From: Algibacter sp045066735
GTDB taxonomy: Bacteria > Bacteroidota > Bacteroidia > Flavobacteriales > Flavobacteriaceae
Direction: 5' to 3'
Length of the DNA: 64,000 bases
Assembly (NCBI RefSeq): GCF_045066735.1
Contig: NZ_JBISHH010000005.1
Location: forward strand, 96,253 to 160,252
Positions 37,558-47,900 of the stretch are shown here, one piece after another (the first letter of the stretch is position 1; each line of letters begins with the position of its first letter). The notes under the pieces are model-generated. The model worked only from the letters and a program-made list of their open reading frames with translations. It was not told the DNA's origin and ran no database searches. The position numbers and the translations under genes are program-made.

Positions 37558-39609
37558 CTATCTCGCCTCTTTTTCGTAAATCATAAAATCATCATAATAC
37601 AGAGTGTATTCCGTACCAGATGTAGGGACTGGCTGAAGTCTTAAACCTGAGTTTGATGTCGCTCCAGGTGTAAATTCTGCTTCAACATATTCCCATGTAT
37701 CTTGCACTGGGTCTCCATTAGCAAACCAACGCGGTGTAACAGCCGCATTAGATGTACCGAGCATAAACCATATTTTTAAGCCCGCATCGCCAGCTCTAAA
37801 ACCATTGTCAAACACAACTGTAGAAGGGATATATCTCCAATATGAAATGATATATGTTTTTCCATCTTCATAACTTAATGTATTTGCCCCAATGTTTTCT
37901 AACCTTGGTTTATCATTAGTCATTTTAAGACTTTGATTTCCAGAATGTACTTGTTCGGTTGTAAATTCTACAATAGCTCCCGTACCACTAGCTCCTTCTA
38001 TCCAGTTATCCCCAAGCGTACCTTCGAAAGATCCATAGTTCTCTAAAAGATTATTAATAAATGGCGTTACCGATTGAGCTGTAAATGCCTGTACAGCACC
38101 TTCTCCAATAGATTGAATACTTCCAGAACCATCGTAAGATACCGTTATAGCATCTGAATTGTAAATAGGGTCATTCAAAACAATATCCAAAATGCTTGCA
38201 TCACTTGAATTAAGTGATATTGAAGCTATAGAAAAACCAATACCATTAACCAAAACTTCAAATCCATCTGTAGCATTAGCTCCTAAAGTATCGGGATTTA
38301 TCTCCTGATCAAAAGTTACTTGTATCGTTTCATCTTCAGCTTCCATAATTTCACCGGTTAGAATAACTGGCGTTGGTACATAAACTTCTATAGCAACATC
38401 AGTAAACGCTTCTAAAGGTCGAGCATCGAATGATTGAAGTATATCACTAGCGCTACCATCGTAAGAAACAGTAACCATTTTCCCGTCATCAGTTGGAAGT
38501 ATAGGATCATCGTCTAAATTAATTAGTAATTTGGTGCCATTAGCATTTCTCGCAACAGAAGTAATAGTTTTTTCTACACCATCTACCTCAACTTTAAAAT
38601 TATTTAACACAGAACTTTCTAACTCAATAATTTTATGGCTTAAAGTAACCTCAACAACATTCATATCTGTTTCTAGAACATTACCTATTTGCGTTAACGG
38701 ATCTGTTAAAGGAACAACTTTAAATATTGTAGGAATATCATATATATCCTGACTTATTTTTAAATTTTCGGTACGTTCTCTTGTAGCGGTTAACTCCACT
38801 CTAAATTCACCCAATTCACTAAAAGTAAGCGTATCAATCACAGGCTCTTCTAGCTCTACCCTAGTACTTGTTCTTCTTAAAACATTTTCTTGGTCTTCTT
38901 CATTCTCCTCAATGCTATGCATTCTCCAAAGCGTTGTGTTTGGTCTTGCATTATTGTCTGCTAACACCCCACTTAAATCTTCAAAAATCATTTTATCTCC
39001 AAAATTTACTGTAACGGTGTTTGTATTTGTATGGTCTAGAATAGTTTCATCCAAATATCTCACTTGCGGTGTTGCTAAAACGGTATCGTAAACATCTATT
39101 GAAAACCAATATTCTGCAACCCATTTATCATTTACCCGCACTGTTTTAATAGTATCTTCTACAGCAGTATTCAAATCTGCATCCCAATACGCAGGGAATA
39201 TAAATGACGTTGAATCTAAGAAAACACCGCGATACTTTATTTTAGTATCGGAGTTTCCTTTTTTAAACATAACATGTACTGTTTTTTCTCCAGATGATTT
39301 ACGGTTTGCATCCTCTATAATATAATCGTCATGATTAGTGAGGTTATTCGGTATTGGTCCTTCTAAGAAAAAAGAAGTATCCGGAATAGTCCAACTTGTT
39401 GATTGCGCCCCTGCAGAAATATCTGAAAAGGAGAAAAACCCATTTACTTCAGCCTCTCTTACTGCAGCGGCTCCAGATGTCATGGTAATAGATAGATCGG
39501 TAAAAGAACCGGGTGGTATGTATTCATCATCGTTATTACAACTAACGGAAATTGTTAACATTAGAAGTAACAAAAACAATGATTTTAATATGTTTTTATA
39601 ATTTTTCAT
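37558..39609 (-). CDS. surface glycan-binding lipoprotein (SGBP, SusE/F position)
   Basis: This 683-residue lipoprotein (MKNYKNILKSLFLLLLMLTISVSC, Cys24) occupies the SusE/F position after SusD. The N-terminal half has PKD-like beta-sandwich stretches (SFTDLSITMTSGAAAV; TLTFSELGEFRVELTATRE). The middle holds two repeats of a Big/SwmB-like fold, each ending near KMVTVSYDGSAS and AITVSYDGSGS. The C-terminal part (about 535-683) starts LLENYGSFEGTLGDNW and ends YTLYYDDFMIYEK, the layout of a CBM4/9-like carbohydrate-binding module. It is expected to hold the polysaccharide at the cell surface for the SusC-SusD pair. The ligand is probably the sulfated glycan attacked by the locus. Confidence 0.85.
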   Translation of the reverse strand: MKNYKNILKSLFLLLLMLTISVSCNNDDEYIPPGSFTDLSITMTSGAAAVREAEVNGFFSFSDISAGAQSTSWTIPDTSFFLEGPIPNNLTNHDDYIIEDANRKSSGEKTVHVMFKKGNSDTKIKYRGVFLDSTSFIFPAYWDADLNTAVEDTIKTVRVNDKWVAEYWFSIDVYDTVLATPQVRYLDETILDHTNTNTVTVNFGDKMIFEDLSGVLADNNARPNTTLWRMHSIEENEEDQENVLRRTSTRVELEEPVIDTLTFSELGEFRVELTATRERTENLKISQDIYDIPTIFKVVPLTDPLTQIGNVLETDMNVVEVTLSHKIIELESSVLNNFKVEVDGVEKTITSVARNANGTKLLINLDDDPILPTDDGKMVTVSYDGSASDILQSFDARPLEAFTDVAIEVYVPTPVILTGEIMEAEDETIQVTFDQEINPDTLGANATDGFEVLVNGIGFSIASISLNSSDASILDIVLNDPIYNSDAITVSYDGSGSIQSIGEGAVQAFTAQSVTPFINNLLENYGSFEGTLGDNWIEGASGTGAIVEFTTEQVHSGNQSLKMTNDKPRLENIGANTLSYEDGKTYIISYWRYIPSTVVFDNGFRAGDAGLKIWFMLGTSNAAVTPRWFANGDPVQDTWEYVEAEFTPGATSNSGLRLQPVPTSGTEYTLYYDDFMIYEKEAR

Positions 39610-39658
39610 AATCTTATATTTTATAATAAATCTTCAATTTTTAATTTGAATATTTAAA

Positions 39659-41611
39659 TTATTGATTCCATTTTATGTTCGAATTAATCTCATCTTGTGG
39701 TACAGGAAGATATGAGTGCACATTTTCTATAAAGTTTTGTGATCCTACTAAATGATCTCTTAAATGCGGCTCATTTGCTCTCCTGTTGTTATTAGCTTGC
39801 AAATTGTTTGGAAACCTATAAGCATAATCCGGAGTATCTGTATTTAAATATGCTGGATCTAATGATGGTATTACACCAGCAGGTGTTATAAAACATCTAA
39901 ATCTAATAGGGTTTTTTCCCATTTCATTATTTCTAAAATGCCATGCATCGTACTCAAAAGTAGATATATGCTCTAGTTGTTGTTTCCAAACGTTCCATCG
40001 TCTTAAATCAATAGTTCTATCTCCCTCTAACGACAATTCTAATGGTTTTTCGGTAAATCTTAAATGCTCCATTAAATTTGTTAAAGTAACCGCCTCTTCA
40101 CCATTTGAAGGATCTAAATCTATATCATTATAGTATGTTGAATTTCCAACAAACTCGGCACCAGCATCACTACTGCTTCCTAATAATATTAAGTGAGAAC
40201 GTTTTCTAATACGGTTTATATATCTTAACGCCTCCGACAAATCTCCTTTTTCAATCATGCATTCAGCATACATTAAATATACCTCAGCTAAACGCATAAT
40301 AGGGATATTTATATCAGATCTATCATTTTTCTCAGTCGCTTCATCTTCGCCTAAACCTCCGTTATCAGTATTCCATCCTGTAAATTTCTTAATAAAATTT
40401 GGAAATTGTCTTGAATGTGTAGATGCGGTAGTCGATCTACCATATTCTGCGGATTCAACACCATACATTAAATCATCTCTATCGTCTACAGAAGACATAG
40501 AATTATTCATACGCCAGCCATACATTCTTAAAACATCAACCTGTAAACTATCGTTACCAAATTGATCTAACACAGCATTACCTTGCTCATCATAAATTTT
40601 TCTATCTACATAATTCGCATCATCAGCTGGATCTGGTCTCTCATTTCTATACTTAAGTGTTAACCAACTTGTAAATTGAACTTGGTTACCATCGTTTAAT
40701 CTATGAGAAATTCTTTGAGACAAGTTTTGCTCATCGTTTCCGAGCGGATTGGCATCGTAAGAATAATTCACTTCAAAAATAGACTCATTATTAAACTCTG
40801 CAATTCCTGTAAAACACTTGGCTAAATCGTCTTGTAGTTCATAACCGTAGTTATTCATTACATTTTTTAAATACAACTCTGCATTAGTAAAATCGTTTTC
40901 ATTCATATAGCTTTTTGCAATTAAAGCTTCACAAAAACCACCCGTAATACGGCCTAAATTACCGCTACCAACTTCAGATTGCCACAAGTTATAAGTTCCT
41001 GGTAAATTACCTAGACCAAAGTTAAGATCTTCTCTATAAAATTCTTTAACGTCTTCAGAGGAAGAAAAAGCAACTTGAAAATCGTCAATATCAATAGGAA
41101 CTGTGCTAAAAATTGGTAGGCTACCATTGTTATAAGAATGATGTAAAACGTAATAAAAATAACCTCTCAAAGCTCTAGCTTGAGCATATATTAAACTAGC
41201 TGATGTTTTGGCTTCTTCGCCATTAAGGGAAGGTTCGAGCCTTTTGTATGCGTCTATAACCTGATTTGCTCTAAATACACCTAGAAAACAAGCATCCCAT
41301 TTGTTTTGAACTTGATTGGTTGTTAAATCGAACGATTGCTCATAAATTGGATTTCCTGACGTATTGCTTCTCATAGAAAATGGTACTGCAATATCCGTTC
41401 GTGTATAATCCCATTCTATTCCTAGAATATTTTCGTCTCGTAATGCAGCGTATACCGTATTTAAACCTGTGTTTAAATCTCCAGAGTTTTGCCAAAACGT
41501 ACTAAGAGTAAGCGCATTAGGGTTTACTTGTTCTAACTCATCTACACATGACTGCAAAGTAGCAGCCAACACTAGTAGAGGAATTATTCCTTTTAAAAAT
41601 GTCTTTTTCAT
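39659..41611 (-). CDS. SusD/RagB-family lipoprotein of the glycan locus
   Basis: The start at 41611 gives 650 residues and a clean lipoprotein signal (MKKTFLKGIIPLLVLAATLQSC, Cys22); longer starts at 41620 and 41659 would lengthen a charged leader. SusD features are DELEQVNPNALTLSTFW, TPR-like helices (LIYAQARALRGYFYYVLHHSYN) and the region LRFTEKPLELSLEGDRTIDLRRWNVW, which corresponds to the ERRLEL...R-W-D-L signature. At 650 residues it is longer than a typical SusD of about 500-600. It forms the lid of the SusC at 41671, 60 bp upstream in the same operon. Confidence 0.93.
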   Translation of the reverse strand: MKKTFLKGIIPLLVLAATLQSCVDELEQVNPNALTLSTFWQNSGDLNTGLNTVYAALRDENILGIEWDYTRTDIAVPFSMRSNTSGNPIYEQSFDLTTNQVQNKWDACFLGVFRANQVIDAYKRLEPSLNGEEAKTSASLIYAQARALRGYFYYVLHHSYNNGSLPIFSTVPIDIDDFQVAFSSSEDVKEFYREDLNFGLGNLPGTYNLWQSEVGSGNLGRITGGFCEALIAKSYMNENDFTNAELYLKNVMNNYGYELQDDLAKCFTGIAEFNNESIFEVNYSYDANPLGNDEQNLSQRISHRLNDGNQVQFTSWLTLKYRNERPDPADDANYVDRKIYDEQGNAVLDQFGNDSLQVDVLRMYGWRMNNSMSSVDDRDDLMYGVESAEYGRSTTASTHSRQFPNFIKKFTGWNTDNGGLGEDEATEKNDRSDINIPIMRLAEVYLMYAECMIEKGDLSEALRYINRIRKRSHLILLGSSSDAGAEFVGNSTYYNDIDLDPSNGEEAVTLTNLMEHLRFTEKPLELSLEGDRTIDLRRWNVWKQQLEHISTFEYDAWHFRNNEMGKNPIRFRCFITPAGVIPSLDPAYLNTDTPDYAYRFPNNLQANNNRRANEPHLRDHLVGSQNFIENVHSYLPVPQDEINSNIKWNQ

Positions 41612-41670
41612 TGTGAACATTATTTTTTTAAATTCTGTATATATATATTCCATCTTCATCTTGTTTTAAA

Positions 41671-44600
41671 TTAAAATTGAAGTTGGATACCCGCCTTAAT
41701 TTGAGAAGATAAAGGATATCTTCCTTGGTCAATACCTCTGGTACTTAAACCATTACCTCCTACCTCGGGATCGAACCCTGTGTAATCTGTAATAGTAAGT
41801 AAATTTTGTCCCTGAACATAAAACCTAAATTTACTTAAGCCCATTTGTGCAATAATATCTTTTGGAAATGAGAAACCGATAATAACACTTCTAAGTCTAA
41901 GGAAATCTCCATTTTCTAAAAAGAAAGTTGATCCACCTCTGTATGATCTGGTATTATTACCATTGTACCAAGGAATATTTGCATTGGTATTATTCTCTGT
42001 CCAAGAGTAAAATAAATCTTTATGCACACCACCTTGGTAAGCATAAGCCTTGTTACCATTCATTATTTCTGCACCAAATGCTCCATACCACTGCATACTA
42101 AAATCAATGCCTTTGTAATTAGCCGAAATATTTAAACCTGTTTCAAAATCTGGAGTTCCACTACCGGCATATACCTTGTCATCACCATCAATAACACCAT
42201 CCTCATTTTGATCTACATACATGAGTTCCCCCATTTGAGCACTAGGGTCGATTAATTGATATGCTGATAATTGTTCTGGTGTGTTAATAATGCCTGCTGT
42301 TTCTCTTAAAAAGAAAGAAGCCGCTTCATAACCTTCAGTAATAACCGTAACAATTTCCTGAGTCCCTTTAGTTGATATAAATCCTCTATCTAAGAAAATA
42401 ATTGGGTTATTTACACTTGTTTTGGTTACTAAATTGGTGTTAGTTGTGAACGTACCTGAAATATTAAAGTTAAAATCATTTTTTCTATAGTTATATTTGG
42501 TACCAAGTTCGAAACCTGTATTTTCCATATTACCTACATTAAAAACTGTATTACGATATGCTCCAGAAACTCCTGTAGATGGCGGATTTACAATTTGGTA
42601 TAATAAATCTTTCTTTTCATTCTTATAAAGGTCTGCTGTAATGGTAAACTTATTTTTAAATAACCCAAGATCAAGTCCTATATTTTGCTCAACAGAGGTT
42701 TCCCAGCCTAAGTTTTCATTAGAATATTCTAATTGTGTTGTACCTAAAGCTCCTTGTTCAGATCCTCCGTTATTAATATCACCTGAAACATCATTACTTC
42801 CAAATACATAATCTCTTCCTGGTTCCACCACCGTTTGGTTACTATAAGTAGCAAACCTATCGTTACCCACAGTACCATAACCAGCTCTTATTTTAAACGA
42901 ATTCACTACAGGTTTTAAAGCTTTCCAAAAATTTTCTCTATCTACGTTCCAACCCACTGAAGCAGAAGGAAAGAATCCCCATCTATTTCCTTCGCTAAAT
43001 TGCGAAGACCCATCATATCTTCCACTTGCACTTAATAAATACTTACCAGCAAAATTATATTGTAGTCTAGCAATGTTACCTGATAGTGTTCTAGTATAAT
43101 CGAAACCTCCAGACTCAATATCCCAAAGTAACTCATAATTATCTAACACTGTAATGGCTGGGTTTAGGTTATTTCTAACCTCTAAACTGTAACGTTCATA
43201 TTTCGATTTTTCAAAAGATGTTCCTAAAAGTAAGTTAAATTTATGCTTACCATATTTTTTGTTATATGTTGCAAACATTTCAGATGTTACTTTAGACGAC
43301 GTTAAATCTGTAATTCTCTGCTGTGTAATATTATTAGGGTTGGTAATTAATCTACCTTCAGTATTATAAATATCATACCTTGGTACAATTCTAACCCATT
43401 TTTCATCATTAAAAGTGGCGCCAAATCTCGTGGTTAATTTTAATCCATCTAAAACTTCATATTCCACTTGCAAATTCCCGGTATGGCTATTTCCGGCCCT
43501 ATTTTCTTCGGTTTTAATATTTCTTAAAGCATTTGCTAAATTTCTCGCTTCATTAAGTTGCCAATCATTCAAGGGGTCATCCAAGCTTACTTCAGAAATA
43601 TTTGCAATAGCATCGTCACTTAAATCGATAGCTGGTTTAAAACTTTGATAATCCATAATTCGGTTCATCATACCTCCCCAAGGCACCAATTTATCATCTC
43701 TTTTAAAAGTTAAACCTGTTACAATTTTCCATTTTCCTTTGGTAAACTGTGTATTGGCACGCACGTTAAACCTTTTGTAATTAGAATTGAAAAACACACC
43801 TTCTTGTTGAAAAAAGCTACCATTAAAATTATAGGTTAAGCCTTCGTTACCTCCAGATATATTTAGGGAATGGTTTTCAATAATAGCGTTGTTATTTAAT
43901 AATACATCACTTATATCTGTATCATTAGTAAAATAACTAGAGTTTCTATGAATGTCGCCATCAACACCTCCTTGAGGTTTATTTGTATTTAATGCTGATC
44001 TTAATAAATGAAGATACGAATACTCTTCCCTAGTCATGTTGTTAAACGTTGACTGAATTTGTTGCATACCATATTCCGTATTAAAACGAATATCCATTTG
44101 GCCAACCTTACCTTGCTTGGTTGTAATTAAAATTACACCTCCTGCACCTCTTACTCCATATATTGAAGTTGATGCAGCATCTTTTAGCACATTTATGGTT
44201 TCAATTTCACTAATGCTTAGTTGTGGATCCGAATCGAAAGGAATACCATCCACCACATAAAGTGGACTATTTTGGCCATCCATAAGCGAGCTAAACCCAC
44301 GAATTAAGATGTTTGAAGCTTCTCCTGGAGCTCCTGAACTAGAAGTAACATTTACACCAGCTATTTGCCCTTGTAATGCAGCTCCAATATCTACAGTAGT
44401 TGTTTGCTCAAGCACTTCTGCTTTAACTTGGCCTACCGCTCCAGTAACCTCTTGCTTTTTTTGGCTACCATAACCAACAACAACAACTTCATCTAAAGTA
44501 GACAAATCTGTTTGAAGGGTTACATTTAAAGTAGTTTTTCCGTTTACAGAAATTGATCTGGTTTCATACCCTACATAGCTAAAGACTAAAATCGCATCTG

Positions 44601-44817
44601 GATTAGCCTTAATAAAGTAGTTGCCATCAAAATCTGTAACAGCACCTACGTTGGTGCCTTTTACGAGAATACTTACTCCTGGAAGTGGCTGGCCTTCTGC
44701 CAACACATTTCCATTAATTGTCTTGCTCTGCGCACTCGCAAGACTAAAACTTAATAGCCCTAGTAATACGGCCATGAACGTTTTAACTTTGCAGTTAAAC
44801 AAAAATTTCAAATTCAT
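41671..44817 (-). CDS. SusC/RagA-family TonB-dependent transporter of the glycan locus
   Basis: This outer-membrane importer has 1048 residues. Unlike the two transporters in region 1 it has no STN domain, in line with control by a hybrid sensor rather than by FecR/sigma. The order is: signal peptide (1-29, ending ASAQ), carboxypeptidase-like domain (about 33-108, GQPLPGVSILVKGTN and FDGNYFIK), TonB-box/plug region from LSTLDEVVVVGYGSQKKQEV with PLYVVDGIPFDSD and SIYGVRGAGGVILITTKQG, then a barrel ending IKAGIQLQF. Its promoter has the best-preserved pair of regulator half-sites in the window (44880 and 44901). It should import oligosaccharides released at the surface. Confidence 0.96.
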   Translation of the reverse strand: MNLKFLFNCKVKTFMAVLLGLLSFSLASAQSKTINGNVLAEGQPLPGVSILVKGTNVGAVTDFDGNYFIKANPDAILVFSYVGYETRSISVNGKTTLNVTLQTDLSTLDEVVVVGYGSQKKQEVTGAVGQVKAEVLEQTTTVDIGAALQGQIAGVNVTSSSGAPGEASNILIRGFSSLMDGQNSPLYVVDGIPFDSDPQLSISEIETINVLKDAASTSIYGVRGAGGVILITTKQGKVGQMDIRFNTEYGMQQIQSTFNNMTREEYSYLHLLRSALNTNKPQGGVDGDIHRNSSYFTNDTDISDVLLNNNAIIENHSLNISGGNEGLTYNFNGSFFQQEGVFFNSNYKRFNVRANTQFTKGKWKIVTGLTFKRDDKLVPWGGMMNRIMDYQSFKPAIDLSDDAIANISEVSLDDPLNDWQLNEARNLANALRNIKTEENRAGNSHTGNLQVEYEVLDGLKLTTRFGATFNDEKWVRIVPRYDIYNTEGRLITNPNNITQQRITDLTSSKVTSEMFATYNKKYGKHKFNLLLGTSFEKSKYERYSLEVRNNLNPAITVLDNYELLWDIESGGFDYTRTLSGNIARLQYNFAGKYLLSASGRYDGSSQFSEGNRWGFFPSASVGWNVDRENFWKALKPVVNSFKIRAGYGTVGNDRFATYSNQTVVEPGRDYVFGSNDVSGDINNGGSEQGALGTTQLEYSNENLGWETSVEQNIGLDLGLFKNKFTITADLYKNEKKDLLYQIVNPPSTGVSGAYRNTVFNVGNMENTGFELGTKYNYRKNDFNFNISGTFTTNTNLVTKTSVNNPIIFLDRGFISTKGTQEIVTVITEGYEAASFFLRETAGIINTPEQLSAYQLIDPSAQMGELMYVDQNEDGVIDGDDKVYAGSGTPDFETGLNISANYKGIDFSMQWYGAFGAEIMNGNKAYAYQGGVHKDLFYSWTENNTNANIPWYNGNNTRSYRGGSTFFLENGDFLRLRSVIIGFSFPKDIIAQMGLSKFRFYVQGQNLLTITDYTGFDPEVGGNGLSTRGIDQGRYPLSSQIKAGIQLQF

Positions 44818-44844
44818 ATTTAATTAGTTTAAATTTAGTTACCC

Positions 44845-44852
44845 CAAATGTT
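44845..44852 (-). promoter_or_regulatory. -7 box (AACATTTG) of the SusC operon
   Basis: On the - strand it is AACATTTG, one base from TAnnTTTG. It begins exactly 28 bases from the proximal half-site base 44880 and predicts a leader of about 20 bases. Confidence 0.6.
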
Positions 44853-44879
44853 AAAATTTAAGATTTATTTAAGCTTCTT

Positions 44880-44913
44880 ATATGAGTTCAATTTTAGCAC
44901 ATATGAGTTCAAT
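44880..44913 (+). promoter_or_regulatory. perfect direct repeat ATATGAGTTCAAT x2, SusC promoter
   Basis: The 13-base unit occurs at 44880-44892 and 44901-44913, exactly 21 bases (two helical turns) apart, 63 bases before the SusC start codon. AraC-type regulators bind such repeats; this is the likely main site of the regulator encoded next door. Confidence 0.75.
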
Positions 44914-44969
44914 GCGTATAAATACCTTATTTAAAGGGTTTTACTGTAAAAAAGACGAAATGATTTTAT

Positions 44970-47900
44970 TTAAGAGTCTTTCAATTTTGCTTTTTCAGCC
45001 TTTAAATTTTTAATATAATCTCTTGGAAGAACTCCAAATTGTTTCTTAAAACATTTTGAAAAGTAAGAAGACGTATTAAACCCAGTCATGTACATTATTT
45101 CTTTAACAGTAAAATTACTCTGCTCTAACAACTGCACCGCTCTTTTAAGTCGAATATTTCTAATAAAAGCACTGGAAGATAACCCTGTTAACTCTTTAAT
45201 TTTTATGTACAAATGGCTTCTACTAAGTCCCATTTCTTGTACCATCAATTCTACGCTAAAGTCTGTATTCATCATATGTTTTTCTACAACTTTAATAGCG
45301 TTTTCTAAAAACTTTTCGTCTATAGAAGTCACCGTAACTTCTTCTGGCTGTAAGGTTACCTCTCTATTGAACTTACGCCTAAGTTCTTGCCTATAATTTA
45401 AGGTATTACTTAATTTTAATCTTAGAACTTTTAAATCAAATGGCTTCTTTACATATCCGTCAGCCCCAATAGTTAAGCCTTCTATCTCGCTTTCTTTTGA
45501 AGTTTTTGCTGTAAGCATAATTACAGGTATATGGCTAGTTTTATTATTACTTTTTAGTTGGTTACAAAACTCTATACCTCCCATTTCAGGCATTAATACA
45601 TCGGTAAGAATAATATTTGGTATCACTTCATTAGCAATTTTAAGCCCCTCAACACCATTGGCCGCTTCTAATATTTCGAAAGTACTCTTTAAGGCATTTT
45701 TAATAAGTTTTCTAATATCCTTATTATCATCTACAACTAATAATATTGGTGACTTAGAACGTTTATTTCCTATTGGAGCGTCTTCAATTTCGTCATTTAA
45801 ATCAATAGCTAATGATTCGGACTCTGAGCTTCTTATCAAGAAATCACTATCATCTTTTTCCTTTATACTAATTTCCTCTATATTTTCGTAGATACTTTTC
45901 TTTCTTGGTAACCTAACGCTAAAGGAAATCATTCCATTTGGTTCACTCTCCACTTCAATCTCTCCTTTGTGACGGTTTATTAAGCTTTTTGTAAAAGCTA
46001 AACCAATACCAGAGCTAGTTTGAGTATTTTCTATTTTTTTAGTTTTGGAATAAAACCTATCAAAAATATTTTCAATTTCTTCTTTAGAAATACCATTCCC
46101 AGAATTTCTAACCTTAATAACAACAAAACATTCATCATGATTTGCAGCATCTTCCTTAGCAATTTCAACATTTATTTCTCCGCTATCAGGAGTAAACTTA
46201 AAGGCATTAGACAATAAGTTCTTCATTATCTTTTCTAAAGCGTCATGATCAAACCAAGCTTTTATTGTTTTATTTTCAGACTTAATATTAAAATTGATAT
46301 TCTTTTTGTGAGCTATAAACTGAAATGGTTCTCCGATGTCTTTAATAAACTTAATAATTTCAGTATGTCTAATTACCAATTGCATTTTACCTTGATTGAT
46401 TTTTCTAAAATCAAGTAACTGATTTACCAAGCGCATGAGATAATCTACATTACTATCCATGACTTCGCATTGCTCTAGCAACACATCATTATCAAGTATA
46501 GCCTTAGATTCCTTAAGATATTCTAGTGGCCCCTTTATTAGGGTAAGTGGCGTTCTAAATTCGTGAGATACGTTTGTAAAAAACTCTAATTTATCGCGTT
46601 GTAACTCTTCGTTTTTTTCTTTCTCTAGGTCTTGTAGTTCAAACTGATGCTTTTTGGTAGTACTTATAATAGCATACCTTCTAAACGCTATCAATAAGCC
46701 TACAATTAGCAAACCATATAAAATATAAGCTAAGTAAGTTCTCCAAAATGGCGGAGATATTATAATTTTTATTTTACTTGGAGTTTTATCCCAAACCCCA
46801 TCGCCATTGGAAGATTTTACTTTGAAAATATAGTTGCCTGGTGGAATATTGGTGTAATTAGCAAATTTTTTACTTGAGCTAGAAGGATACCAATTTTGGT
46901 CGTATCCTTTTAGCTGGTACAAGAATTTATTCTTTAAAGGCGCAGCAAAATGAAGTCCCGAAAACTCTATAGAAAAGCTATTTTGATCATATTTTAAATG
47001 AATTTTTTTGGTGTAACTTACAGCACTATCTAAAAGCACTTTACCGCTATACTCTTTACCAACTTCCACCTCTTTATTAAATACAGAAAAGCTTGAAATA
47101 ACGGTTTCAGGAGCTACATCATTATTTTTAATTTCGCTAGGAGAAAACACATTATACCCGTTAATACCTCCAAATATTAAGTCTCCATTTTTTCTTTTTA
47201 TACCTGCTAGTTCTTGAAATTCATTATCCTGAAGTCCATCATTAACATCGTAATTTTTAAAAACTTTTGTCTTCGGGTTGAATTTGGATAAGCCTTTGTT
47301 AGTAGATAACCACAAGTTACCTAAATCGTCTTCTAAAATAGATTTAACAACATTGTTTGCTAGACCATCGTCTAGATTATAAGATACAAATTTATCTTCG
47401 CTACCGTCCTTACCTGGCACAAATTTATTAATTCCCCCTCCAAATGTACCAATATATAGCTCTCCTTTGCTGGTCTCATAAATAGGCATAATATAATTAT
47501 GACTTATGGAAGTTGTATCATCCTCTTTGTTTCGATAAAATTTAAATTTAGGATAATCTTTAAGTTTCTCACTAGCTTCTAATCTGGAAAGGCCGTTTCC
47601 GGTTCCAATCCAAATATCTCCTTTTTTATCCTCGTATATACTCCTAATAATATCATCAGAAATACTATAATTATTGGAAGCATTATATCGAAAAACATCC
47701 TTTTTGTAACTATTCGAAGATTTATCGAATATTATCCTATAGAGCCCACCTCCGTACGTTCCTGCCCAAATAATATTATCAAAATCTTGTAATAAAGCAA
47801 AAGTAGCGCGGTCAGTTTCAAAAAAAGGTTCTATTTGCACCTTACCACTATTCTCACCACCTTCCAAATCTATTTTATAAATTGTTTTATTTGTCCCACT